Below, piece after piece: positions 11,421 through 23,245 of a DNA stretch of 64,000 bases (position 1 is its first letter; each line of letters starts with the position of its first letter). A program made the position numbers and the translations under genes. This stretch comes from Quercus robur (lineage: Eukaryota; Streptophyta; Magnoliopsida; Fagales; Fagaceae): assembly GCF_932294415.1 (NCBI RefSeq), contig NC_065541.1, positions 48,772,290 through 48,836,289 on the forward strand, written 5' to 3'. The notes under the pieces are model-generated. The model worked only from the letters and a program-made list of their open reading frames with translations. It ran no database searches and was not told the DNA's origin.

Positions 11421-14400
11421 TCATACTTTTGAGTTTAATTTTCTTTTGGCAACTACTAGGGCAATTAGCTTGTCTATCTGTTTGGTATTATAATTCCTCT
11501 TCTTACCACCCTTACCTTTCTGTTCAAATTAAGAATTTGAATTACATCATATTGATCCTAACCTTAGCTTTTAGGATATCTTCCGTTGTGCAGAACTCAC
11601 TTATCAACTCAGATAATATAAAAAGAATTTATTTTCAAAACAATCTGAATTGATCAAATGATTCTAACAAGGACTTGTGGATCATATCCTTTTGAGATTA
11701 ACATTTAATCTCTACATCCAAGAATCCCAATTCATTTAAAAATAAAACATTTTCATAAAATGATATAGAATTGGAACTCCTTAAGCCTTTCTTAGTACTC
11801 AATATGATTCATACCAAACATCTCATTTAGACTTATATAAAGTCTAAGTCTAGTACTAAGTTTAGTACTAACTCTTACATCTCATGCTGTAGCACAATTG
11901 AGATAGAAGTCAATGTAACATTTTAGCATTTCAATGGAGACTATGATCACATCATAAGCTATCTTCCATAAATGCATCATGTATAGGAAATTATGACAAT
12001 GCTGAATCAAAACATATTTATGTACTTTAGCTCCTTTAAGCACCATGTCCAAAGTTATTTCTAAGTTAATGTGATTCAATTAAAATAGTAATTAGAGAAC
12101 TAAAATTTATGATAACTTTATTTTGAAACTATGAACATAAATATAAAGACATTATAATTTTGCATCCATAACCATATAGTATGGAACCCGGAAACCATAC
12201 TATACTAGGTGCAACAACAACCTAATCTCGCAATTAATATTCCTCAACATAGAGTGAATACCAACCACTATGATCAGGCGAGAACTATTCTCATTATTAA
12301 TGCTATCATAGTAACTCTTACCAAACAAAAATAATTCGCTGCTCTTCCTTTAGCCTCTAAGTAATAATGACATAACTCCTTTGGGAGGTTAACATTACAC
12401 TTAGCCTAGTGAACACCATTATCTAGAATCATGTGTAGCCACATTTCATCTCCCTTATAGTGTTTAAAATTTATAGTACCATGAAACAAAACACCCTCCT
12501 TTGGGATCACGAGGCATATACGCCAAGACGAGGTACTTGTTTACACTACTTTAAACAGGTAAGTTCAATCTTGTAGTACTATGAAGTAGACACCCTCCTT
12601 TGGGATCGCGAGGCATATACGCCAAGACGAGGTACTTACCCACACTACTATGAACCGATAATGGAGGCCATGAGATCCAACCCTTGTATCTCTCTCCCAC
12701 TAGAAATTTTAAAATAAGTGGATTGTCTTGAAATCATTGCAATCTTATCACAATTTTAACCCTACACATCAAATGTGTTTAATTGTTTAAATTCAATGTG
12801 ATCTTACTAAGTCATGTCACAGTAGCATAACGAACATTCGCGTAATCACAAAGAAGTTTAATAATGTAATCCATAAAGTAAATACCCTCCGCATGGAATG
12901 CAAGGCTCGAGGCCAAGACAAGGTATCTATTCACATTACAATAAACTTAACAAAAGGGTTATTTCAACACTCCCACTCGTTATTTGGGTTTTTCTTTAAA
13001 TAATTGTGATCCCATCACAACTAATAACCTTACACTTGTTCAAGACTCTAATCTCATTAGAATCACTAACTAAAATGGAAGTCCTAAACTATTTAGGATT
13101 CCTTAAACTCTAATGGATCAAAGATTAGTTATAAAGAACTCTATCCTAAATATACTAGATAAAGTATACTGATCGCATTAGAAACTATATAACTTTAATT
13201 AGAATTTTAATCTCATTAAAAACCTCTAATTGAAATAAATTACTTTCAATCATACGAAAATTCTAATCTCATTAGAATGTTTCTTAAAAGACAAGTCCTA
13301 AACTATTTAGGACTAAGAGTTCTATTTAACTAATATCTTTGATCTCATTAGGTCTTTTAGTTAGATAATGATTAGTAAATGTCCTTAACTTTTAAGGACT
13401 ATAAAAATTAATCACTTTATATAGAATCATGTGTAATCTCATCACACACAACCTTGCATTTTATCAAAGTTTTAACACTTAATAAAAAAGCAAATGAAAA
13501 TTCAAAATTTAGTGCCTTCAATTGGTCAAACCTTTTCTCGATCGATCAAAAAAATGAAGAAATTCATCACAAAGCCATTGCCTCGTTCGATCGATCGAAA
13601 ATAACATTCGATCGATCGAAAGGAATTCTCGATTGATCGAGACAATGATGAATTTCATCATAGAGTTTTTGCTTGAATCGGACGATTCTCGATTCCTCTT
13701 CGATCAATCGAAAAGAACATTCGATCGATCGAAAGTAATTTTCGATTGATCGAAACTCGCAAAATTGAATTTTCCTCAAAATTTTCTAGCAACCGTTTTT
13801 GACAGTTTTTGCTATTTTCCATCAAAAACACCTTTTAATTTTATGAATGAAGATTCACATATCAAACATTAAGGTTTTCAAGATCATTATTAAGAACCCT
13901 AATAATGCTAGAAACCTTGAAAACATAATCCTAATCTCATTAGGAATAAATTTCATTAAAAAATTTTAACCAGTAACAAAAAAACTTTAATTCTAGCATT
14001 AGCATACTGTTTGATCAATATTAGTAATCTGTATCATTACCGAAAAGAGAATCCTTGAATGTATACATAGTTAACCTTCTTAAAGTCACATCATGCATAT
14101 ATTAATATATACTATCATATTAAGGATACAATCTCATCCTAATGAAGTCAAACCATCAATCCTTTATGAACATAAAGTCACATCATGCATATATTAATAT
14201 ATACTATCATATTAAGGATACAATCTCATCCTAATGAAGTCAAACCATCAATCCTTTATGAACATTGACGGTGTACCTCACTAATACAAAAACTAGCAAA
14301 GTTAGCACCGTAACTAAAAGATATACCATGTTCCATTTCTAAAATTGAATCCAACATATATATCTCATATATAACACATAGTATATGGATTCAAAGACAC

Positions 14401-14505
14401 AATTTACTGTAGAAAATAAAACACCAAGAAAATAGTTTTTCTTTAATTCTAAAACTCAATCACATTTTATACAAGCATGATATTGAAGACCACTCTGATA
14501 CCAAT
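11421..14505 (-). mobile_element. Gag remnant and long leader region of the 7.7 kb Copia element, with tandem repeats
   Basis: No clear coding frame is seen. A 99 bp repeat occurs at about 12492-12590 and 12591-12650, with shared words ACCCTCCTTTGGGATC and GCATATACGCCAAGACGAGG, and a diverged third copy near 12882. A cluster of TCGATCGATCGA palindromes lies at 13537-13760, itself a roughly 130 bp direct duplication. A perfect 92 bp tandem duplication is at 14081-14265. The primer-binding site complement is at 14491-14503. Confidence 0.7.
14081..14265. repeat. Perfect 92 bp tandem duplication
   Basis: Two copies, starting at 14081 and 14173 with TAAAGTCACATCATGCATAT, are identical by eye through GAACAT. 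The identity suggests this duplication is much younger than the element that carries it. Confidence 0.9.
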
Positions 14506-15899
14506 TGTTGGAAAAACTGGTTTTGCATTTCATACAAAACACACAGCGGAAGCAACAAACATGGATCTACTTCATTCATGAGAAATAACATGTAACCTTG
14601 AATTCTAGAACAAAAAATAGAAAGCGTACCTTGATGGAGTGAAATTCAAAACCAAGACTTGAGAATACCTCTAATCAACATTCTAATTCCACACGGTGCC
14701 CAAGATGAGTGGTCTCTCAATCAATCTTTATGTATATTAATTCTCAAAGAAAGTTCTTCTTCTTCTCATTGTAGAGAAAAACTGTTTTCTTTTCTTTTCA
14801 TCATATGTACATTACTAACTACCTTGGTAGTTACTTTATTTAATAACTCTTATTAAATAAAAACTAATTATCTAATTAGGTTAGCCTTTTGGGCCTACCC
14901 AATTGGGTTTTAGTTTGTAGCTTGAGATGGGACTAAATGAAACAAATAAAGCTTTAGCTCCAATGGGCCTTGGGCTTATCTGTTAACTCTTGACAAGTTC
15001 AAAGTTACTATTAATTATATTTAATACCACTATATGAATATAATTGTACTCTAGACCTTATTAATAAATTATATCTCAAGACTTTAATGTTATCGTTTGA
15101 CTCCTCCATAAAATATCCATAATAAAAAAAGTCATAATGAACTGTCACTTTGTAAACAACTATTTTATCCTTGAGTGCCGGTTTAATCTTTTAGTCACTT
15201 TGTAATCTTTTAGTAACTCCTTACTAAAGTGGATGCCCTGAATAACCAATTCCCATTAAACCTATTTCAAGGGGATATTTCATGTCTCTATAAAAGAGAT
15301 TATAGATTAACCTATTTCAAGGGGATATTTTATGTCTCTATAAAAAAGATTATGGATTTCATCTTGAGAGTATGTGATTCCTCAACACTATATGTGATTA
15401 CCAAACATTCTGAGATTTTGATTGTAAATATTAGATCTCACTCTTGATATATCAAAGTAACCTACATTACATGATCGGGTTCACTATCCTCTCAGGATTG
15501 AAAATCCATGAAATTAGAAGTCGTGAGATTAATTATTCAGGTGACAGTTGTTGATTGAATAATTAGTCTCACAGTGGTCCAGTTTAATATGTCTTAATAC
15601 TTAAGACACATCAACACATCAACTAAAAGTCTCCACTTCCATGATCAAGACAAACCATTTTAGTTGATATGTTATAGTCTTCGCAGATGAAATGTCCAAT
15701 TTCATCACCGACTACAAACTACGTTTTGAGTTTATAAGGAACTTGTGATTTATATCTTCTATGACTAAATCACATACAATGCATCTTAAGGACTAAGATA
15801 ATGTCTCATTAATTCATTTACAAATAGTCTCATATAATTAAACAATTTAATTATTTATGATATGACAATAAATTGGATTTTAGGGTATAAACCCCAATA
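14506..15899 (-). repeat. 5' LTR of the 7.7 kb Copia element (1394 bp)
   Basis: The left edge reads TGTTGGAAAAACTGG just after the primer-binding site complement. The right edge reads AAACCCCAATA, where CA has become TA. A tandem repeat of about 51 bp at 15257-15352 (word CCTATTTCAAGGGGATATTT twice) is specific to this LTR and explains part of its extra length. Confidence 0.9.
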
Positions 15900-15904
15900 G
15901 TTCT

Positions 15905-17045
15905 CTCTTCTATTCTCCACTAGAGCCATTGGTGCTACAGTAATATAGCAGATTATACAGTCACTAATGTATCAAACCCCCTTGCCAACTCAAAAACAAT
16001 TTATAAGTTTCTCTATCATTTGGATATTGTGTGAAACATTTCACGTCAAACGTCAAAGAGTGTAAAACAATACTTTTCCAAAAAAGAAAAAGAAAAATGC
16101 ATGGGAATATGCTGATTACACAAAGCAAAACAAGCCAATCACATGCTAAGAATCTATGGTGTTGGCACTGATTTTGGACAAGCTCCAATGTATTTTCTCC
16201 ATTAGGAGAGTTCATGCAGCTTACATAGAGTTTATCCAAATCATTTAATTGTTATAAATTTGGACTTATTTTATTTATTTGATAATAAGAGTGATAGATA
16301 AAGACTGTCCTATTAGGAGTCTTTTTGTGAACAAAAATTTTGTTTGGTAAAACTAATGGTGTCTTTTGGTGAACAAACACACTCCTTGATGAAAGTAGTA
16401 TAAATAAAGAATTAACGTTAAATTGAAGTGGTCCCTAGTCTAGAATTAAAAATAAATAAATAAATAAATAGTGTTCTCAGTGATAGACTAGAAGAATTCC
16501 TTCATAATTCCTCATTTGTAATAACTTCTTCTCTATAATTTTTCATTTTTTAGTAAGTTTTCTCAACAAATTACTTGAACAAAAATGGCATGAGTTATGT
16601 TAATTTCTTCCGCTGTTTTATATTTCTCACACTCAACTCTCGCAAGAGAATTCTAGCTAGCTTTCCCTATAATTAGCGATCTTAGTAATGAGCAAATTAA
16701 CTTTACACACACACATATATAATGCAAGTATTATGGTATCTATAACTGTACCAAGTTTATGCTTTTTTAGCCACACACAAAAAAAAAGTTTATGCTTTTT
16801 TTCCCCTCTCTATTCTACAATTTGTTCCAACCCATGGACACTGCAATAGACATTAAATAAGAGGGTATCTGTGCAAAATAAATGATCCACTTGTCTGAAA
16901 GGACAAAAACACACCAACATAAGGTAGTGTTCTATCTTCTATATATTCTCCTCTAAAGCCATTGGTGCTGCAGTAATAGCAGATCAGATTATACAGTCAC
17001 TAATGTATTAAACCCCCTTGCCAACTCAAAACATTTTATAAGTTA
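15905..17045. repeat. Remainder of tandem duplication copy 1 (15905-16006) and copy 2 (16007-17045)
   Basis: 15900-16006 and 16929-17045 share AGCCATTGGTGCT and CAGTCACTAATGTAT and the following AAACCCCCTTGCCAACTCAA. 16007-16928 repeats 7200-8150. Copy 2 ends about 300 bp before the ALMT start codon, so it forms the distal ALMT promoter. Confidence 0.75.
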
Positions 17046-17344
17046 CTCTACATTTGTACGAGGAATATAAATATATAGGGACATTTATTTTAAACAATTT
17101 ACCTAATCACAGACTACGGTATATATATATGCTTGACTGGTGAGTACGTAGACCACAACAGCCTAGCTAGCCAAAAAAAAAAAAAAAAAAAAAAAAAAAC
17201 ACAGACCAAGAAAGCTTAGCTCTTCCATTGAATGACATTGGAGTCCCCCTAGTACTCTAGCAGAACATCACAGGGTTTAGAACCATAAATTTTTTTACCA
17301 ACCTCCTAGTTTCCATCATTCTCTTTTTCCAAGTCTTGTCCAAA
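17046..17344 (+). promoter_or_regulatory. Proximal promoter and 5' leader of ALMT
   Basis: A run of TATATATATAT at about 17119-17130 could serve as a TATA region. A 28-base A tract lies near 17175-17202. The leader before ATG 17345 is CT-rich. No specific operator can be proven from sequence. Confidence 0.35.
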
Positions 17345-19415
17345 ATGGCAAATGCAAAGCAAGTGTCAGGGAAACTGGAATGGAGGATCAATGTACCTGA
17401 TGGGACATCGAACGTGTTAGTCCCAGAATCTGATCAGCTAGTGAACAAAGCATGGTTGTGGTTAAAAGGTCTGCTTTGTGGACCAATTTTGATAATTTGG
17501 AGGTTCTTATACAAGGCTTGGAATTTAGGAGTTGCTGAACCTAAAAAGGCCATCCATGGTGTCAAAGTAGGGTTGTCCCTTTTGATTGTATCATTTTTTT
17601 ACTATATGAGGCCTTTGTATGATGGTGTTGGAGGGAATGCTATGTGGGCAGTTATGACTGTCGTCGTTGTTTTTGAATCGACAGTAGGTTAGTATTTTTT
17701 ATATATATAAATATGGTTTAGTAATCAAAGTACTTTCAATATCTATGATTTTCTTAGTTGTCTTCTATAATCGCAAAGTCTAAGCCTTCTACATAAACAA
17801 CATTATGGCGCAGGTGCTACACTCAGTAAATGCTTTAATAGAACAATAGGGACATTTCTTGCTGGATCTCTTGCTTTAGGAGTTCAGTGGATTGCAGACA
17901 AGTCAGGAGAAACTTTTCAGCCCATAATTATTGGAATTTCAGTTTTCCTTCTAGGTGCGTGTTTTCTTTGAAAATTTCTCTACTTATTAGTTATTATATA
18001 CTACTTCCCAAAATACTAACATATCACTACTTGTCTTATTTGATAAGTTCTTTACTCGCTACTGACCAAAATACAAACACATATATCACTTGTCTTATTT
18101 TCAGCTTCAGCAGCAACTTTCTCTCGATTTATTCCATCTGTAAAAACCCGATTCGATTATGGTGCCATGATCTTCATCCTCACCTTCAGCTTAGTTACAG
18201 TTTCCGGCTACCGAGTGGACAGATTGTTTGAGATGGCGTACCAAAGATTGTCAACAATTGCCATTGGGACCTCTTTATGCATTTTTATAACCATGGTCTT
18301 CTGTCCCATTTGGGCTGGCAGTGGGCTTCACGATTTGATTGTTCGTAACCTGGAAAAACTTGCTGACTCCCTGGACGGTATGCATGAACAAAGATCATTG
18401 ATTGAACACTCAATATATAATTAATTATCCTTATTCAAGCATAACCAAGTTATACATTAAACACTCTGTCAACTTGAAATTCAGGATGTGTCAGCAAATA
18501 CTTCAAAGATGATAAAACTAAGCTTGGCAATGAGGAAGATCCTAGCAAGAGAATGCAAGGCTACAAATGTGTGCTTAATTCTAAGGCAACTGAAGAAGTC
18601 ATGGTAGGCTGCTAACTATCCTAGTGGGTCAATTTGCTAGCAATAAGATAACTATTGAGTACTCAGTTTGATAAATTGTCTAATTCAATTGTACAGGCCA
18701 ATCTTGCAAGATGGGAACCTGCACATGGCAGATTCAACTTTCGACATCCATGGAAACAATACCTCAAGATTGGCACATCAATGCGTAAGTGTGCTTATTG
18801 CATTGAGGCTCTCAACAGTTGCATAAACTCAGAAATTCAGGTACAACATTTTACTTTGGTTTTATGTATCATACTTTGTTTACTTAAATTTCTTGTAATA
18901 TTAATTTCAATATTTTTGCTTGGCCACAGGCACCAGACTATCTAAAGAAACATCTCAGTGATGTATGCATGCTATTGAGCACCAATTCTTCAGAGGTCCT
19001 GAAAGAATTGGTCATTACAATGAAAACTCTCACCAAATCATCCAAGATAGATTTATTAATTGGAGAGATGAACTTAACTGTACAAAAAGTTCAAGATTCC
19101 TTGAACTCTCTTCCCAATTCTTTCATTGGACCCACAGTGTCAACGCTACAAGCTCCCAATGATGCCAACAAAGAAACTATATCAAAAACTGCCATACCAC
19201 CTCTCATGGAGGTTTTTCCACTGGCCAGTTTAGTATATTTGCTGATTGAGATTGTTGCAAGAACTGAAGGAATTGCCGATGCAGTCGACCAGTTAGCAGG
19301 CCTGGCAGAATTCGAGCTTGCAATGGAGGAAAATTCCAAACAAAAGAAACCCAATGGCAATTGCACCTCAGATATCCAAGATCATGAAACCATGAAGACC
19401 CTCCCAAAGGTCTGA
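17345..19415 (+). CDS. Aluminium-activated malate transporter (ALMT family), six exons
   Basis: Exons are 17345-17687, 17814-17954, 18105-18377, 18485-18603, 18697-18840 and 18930-19415. All five introns are GT-AG and the phases join without a break, giving 501 residues, usual for the family. The product is a membrane anion (malate) channel. The N-terminal half has about six hydrophobic segments, at roughly residues 75-88, 98-110, 120-140, 150-165, 175-195 and 208-228. The family hallmark WEP is at 298-300 in [12 protein letters not shown], and a hydrophilic C-terminal half follows. The start ATG 17345 precedes [15 protein letters not shown] and is the first in frame after a non-ATG stretch. 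By feel it belongs with the ALMT2/8/10 group, but whether it responds to aluminium or sits in plasma membrane or tonoplast cannot be read from sequence. The gene looks intact. Confidence 0.93.
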
Positions 19416-21022
19416 GTCACCAGGTTTTACCGGAATACTAAATATAACTAAGCATATAATGTTTTTTTTTTTTCCTTTTTTTCCTGTTAAGAGTCCCGTA
19501 ATTCAGTAGTATTACCCGTTAAATCTTCCTCTCTTTTTTTTAATTGCAAAGGAAAAGGATATCTTTGTTTTTCCCCCACTTATTGTAAGAAAAAGAAAAG
19601 ATTTTTTTTTTTTTTTTTTGGGTAAAAGCCAGACAATCTGACTCTGCGGTGTAAAGTAAGATTGTATACGTTTGGCCTTGGAACATCACTAGAGGCTAGA
19701 ACTTTATTTATACAGAACTCTACACCTTTATCATTCTATCATGCATAAAGTTTGAAAAATAGACATACTACTCAAGTAGTGGGCTGCTTTTTTATGGAGC
19801 TATAATGTCCACTGCTTGCTTTTGGTGATTGCACTACACTGGGTAGTGCACCAAGTTCGTTCATTTTTATGCTGGGACCAACTTAGTCGTTTATGCGTTC
19901 CACATCATGCAACTTTTTCTGTTGTGTAAGGTACAGTAATCACCACAAATTTCCCATTTCCCTAAATAGATTAATATTACAAATCCCTGCCACTTTTTGT
20001 TGTTGTTGGAGTACATGTTGCACAAGTACATTGGCAGGTGAACCTAGATTTTCAGTACGGATTGTCAACAACAAAGTCAAAGAAGTCTACAAGCAGAGAT
20101 AAGATTGCAAGCGCATGGGAATTTTTTTGACTGATTCGGTTATGTACACTTGCCGACAGTTGATATTGGATATTGTACTGCCGTGTAAGTTGTATCGATG
20201 ATCATTCGCAAGTTGAATCATTCTACTAGATTAATGGACCAGTCTTTTCAAAATCAACGTAAGAATTAAGACCAGCTTTGATAATGTTGGGTTATACCAG
20301 CAGTGGTGTTTGGTTTCCGCATCACTCATGACTTAATGCCCACAACTTAAATTTCATTACTCAAACTCAATTCTCCTCACTTATATTTTATATACCGATC
20401 TCTACTTTTTCATTCACTCTAGAAAATCTTTGTTTGTTTTTATATCTTAGATGCATATCTCATGTCTTAAACTCAAATATGGTGGCTGGTGAGACCCACT
20501 TAAAGAAGAGAAGTTGCCTGAGGAGAAAAAAAAATAAAAATAAAGAGCTAGCTCCCAACGGTCACACACTGGTTTGATTTGTCGATACACTAAAGCGGGC
20601 TTCACAATGACTGAGTTATCTATAATAGTGTCATTGAAACACTTAACTCAAAATTTGGAAGCATCCAAATTTTGTTTTCAATTTCCGTAATTCAACTCAA
20701 AATTAATTTTGAGTTTTGAGTTATGGAAACTCGACTCAAAAATATATCCAAATAACTTGGTTTTTGGTGGAGTATTTTTTGAGTTTTGGGTGATTAAAAC
20801 TGAGTCATATAACACTTTATGATCTTCTAAGTATTTGATGTGATTGAAAATTTGAAAAATGTAGTAATTTCAAATTATAATAAGTGTAAATTATTAATCT
20901 TTACTAAAAAAAGAGCATAGAGTGGAAAGAAAAAAAATATATCAAATTTCACACCTTCATCTACTTTTTTTAATATTTTTTAATCAAAATTATCAAACGC
21001 ATAAAATAAAGATAAAGAAAAG
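19416..21022. other. ALMT 3' flank and intergenic DNA
   Basis: No gene is seen. T homopolymers lie just downstream of ALMT. At 20694-20715 there is a perfect 22 bp palindrome (AACTCAAAATT/AATTTTGAGTT) inside an AT-rich stretch rich in the word ACTCAAA, possibly part of a MITE whose ends I could not settle. Confidence 0.4.
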
Positions 21023-21491
21023 ATAAAAACCAACACATATGCCCTCACGTTTTCAAACACAAGTGGAAAGGAGCAGATTTTGTAGTGTATCAGCAAATGC
21101 CACCAACAAATACCAAAACCATGTTGCTTTGAACTGGAAAAGAAATTTAAAAAAGAAAAAACGAATTCAGCAAATGCCACCAACAAATACTAAAACCATT
21201 TTGCTTTGAACTGAAAAAAAAAAAAAAAAAAAAAACGATTTCAGCAAGTGCCACCAAGGCACCAACGACCCAAAATTCAGCGAGCCGTACCAAAAGTAGT
21301 ATAAAAACCAACACATATGCCCTCACGTTTTCAAACACAAGTGGAAAGGAGCAGATTTTGTAGTGTATCAGCAAATGCCACCAACAAATACCAAAACCAT
21401 GTTGCTTTGAACTGGAAAAGAAATTTAAAAAAGAAAAAACGAATTCAGCAAATGCCACCAACAAATACTAAAACCATTTTGCTTTGAACTG

Positions 21492-21530
<39 letters not shown>

Positions 21531-21785
21531 GATTTCAGCAAGTGCCACCAAGGCACCAACGACCCAAAATTCAGCGAGCCGTACCAAAAGTAGTATAAAA
21601 ACCAACACATATGCCCTCACGTTTTCAAACACAAGTGGAAAGGAGCAGATTTTGTAGTGTATCAGCAAATGCCACCAACAAATACCAAAACCATGTTGCT
21701 TTGAACTGGAAAAGAAATTTAAAAAAGAAAAAACGAATTCAGCAAATGCCACCAACAAATACTAAAACCATTTTGCTTTGAACTG

Positions 21786-21834
<49 letters not shown>

Positions 21835-21900
21835 GATTTCAGCAAGTGCCACCAAGGCACCAACGACCCAAAATTCAGCGAGCCGTACCAAAAGTAGTAT
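21023..21900. repeat. Threefold tandem repeat, unit about 280-304 bp, with lengthening A-tract
   Basis: Units start near 21023, 21301 and 21595. The word CAACACATATGCCCTCACG occurs at 21031, 21309 and 21603, giving spacings of 278 and 294. The units look identical by eye except for an internal A-run of 22, 38 and 48 bases. The spacing difference of 16 equals the A-run difference between the first two units. Each unit also contains two internal sub-repeats with GCAAATGCCACCAACAAATA. Minus-strand open frames here (poly-F peptides) are by-products of the repeat. Confidence 0.92.
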
Positions 21901-23245
21901 TTTAATTTATCTTTGATATACTTCCGTATTTTTTCTGTCTTCATGCTCATTTTAAATTGCATATATCATGAGGCATGTAATGGATTTCTGATAAGATTAC
22001 CTTTGAAGATCTTTTGTAAAAGGTTAAAGGTGTATCTCCCTAGGAAGATGAAAAGCAATGGATTAAAGAAGTAACAGATTTAGAATAATAATCATCTGGA
22101 TTGCATGAGTAAAGTGATTAATGATTATCACCGGCTAGATTATATTTCCGCCTGCATCATGACACCCAATGCAAGCTCGACGAAACAAAGACGCTACTCT
22201 TTGTACATCCATGGTTTGTCCAAATGAAACTGCACCAAATGGGAAACTAAGAAAAACCAGGGAAAATGTGGACACAAAACTATATAAACCAATCTGACAA
22301 ATATGAAAATTTTCTGAAGACGGCAAGAAATAAAAAATAGGAAAGAAACGTAAAGAAAAACAAAGAAAGTAAGGATAAAAGATAAGAGATTGTAAACTAT
22401 TGAGAAAGTGGGTTTAGTAGGAGGTTTTAAGTTGAGGTTTTATTTTACGAATTTACCCTACTAATTAAAAAGTTGTAAGTGATCAGGTTAGGAATATTTT
22501 GAGATAACCAAGACTTAGAGTTCATGATTTAGACAGCTTGGATTAGAGTCCTAACTTAGTGTGCGTTTGGTTCCACTTTAAGGAGCCAAAACGCGCTTTT
22601 TGAAACTAGAATTTCAAAATGAGCTTTAGTAACATAATAAAAAAGTGCTTTGGAAGAAAGTGACATTTTAAAATATAAAGGACTTGCACGATTACATGTG
22701 AACAGTCAACCCCAACTCTAAAGTCCACGACTTACAGTTTGAAAGCCTCTTAAATAGTAGTATAAATAACATAGTTAAGCTCAAATTCATAAGTAAGGTG
22801 TCAATGGTTCCAGAGTGAGTATTTTCTATAGGAAAACATTTTACCTCCGTTTGCCCCTCATACTTTTTAAGAGAAAGGAACTATGATTATGATATTGGAC
22901 ACCTTCCATGCTTGGAAATCAAGAAGTAGTTCCTTTATGCAATTATGTCCATGACAGATATTACATGTGCAAAATTAAAATTAAAAGAGTTCGTAACTAC
23001 CTATAGAAGACCACCCATCGCCAATACTTTTATTTAATCCGCAATGAGAGTATAGTTCTTATATCATTCCATTTCCATGCACAGCACAAGACCAAACAGC
23101 ATTCAATAACTAACAAATTTAGAGGGAAAGGGGGTGAACAGAGGTGGGCTAGCATTCAATACCCACATCAGAAGTTCACTTATGAATGTCAACAAATGCT
23201 TATCAACACTAACTATATATAATTTATAAATCAGCTTCACATACA
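21901..23245. other. Intergenic DNA and 3' flank of the LRAT-domain gene
   Basis: No gene is seen. GTGTGCGTTTGG at about 22560 resembles the edge of common plant MITEs, but no matching inverted end was found. The 3' untranslated part of the neighbouring minus-strand gene probably occupies the right end. Confidence 0.4.

Larger units (their letters stand above)
8198..15899 (-). mobile_element. Complete but decayed Copia LTR retrotransposon, 7.7 kb
   Basis: The element lies on the minus strand. Its LTRs are 8198-9569 and 14506-15899, and a 5 bp target duplication GTTCT flanks it at 8193-8197 and 15900-15904. Next to the right (5') LTR the plus strand reads CACTCTGATACCA, the complement of the usual primer-binding site TGGTATCAGAG. 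Next to the left (3') LTR the minus strand carries the purine tract AAGTGGGAGA. Remnants of RNase H, reverse transcriptase and a gag zinc knuckle can be read on the minus strand, in the order expected for Copia. There is no intact reading frame, so it cannot move by itself. Confidence 0.92.

Noticed and set aside
12484-12650. Repeat array as a CRISPR-like structure
   Set aside because: Only two to three 99-bp copies within a retroelement leader of a plant genome; no spacers or cas genes.
19826-19852. TGCACTAC...GTAGTGCA hairpin downstream of ALMT as a regulatory RNA
   Set aside because: An 8-bp stem with a short loop is expected by chance at this scale.
20694-20715. Perfect 22-bp palindrome as a protein-binding operator
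   Set aside because: It lies in an ACTCAAA-rich AT repeat patch; likely MITE remnant, with no evidence of regulation.
21023-21962. Six minus-strand frames with poly-F and repeated CWWHLL peptides
   Set aside because: Translations of the tandem repeat and its A-run.
22560-22640. GTGTGCGTTTGGTTCC as the left end of a MITE
   Set aside because: No matching inverted end or target duplication found.
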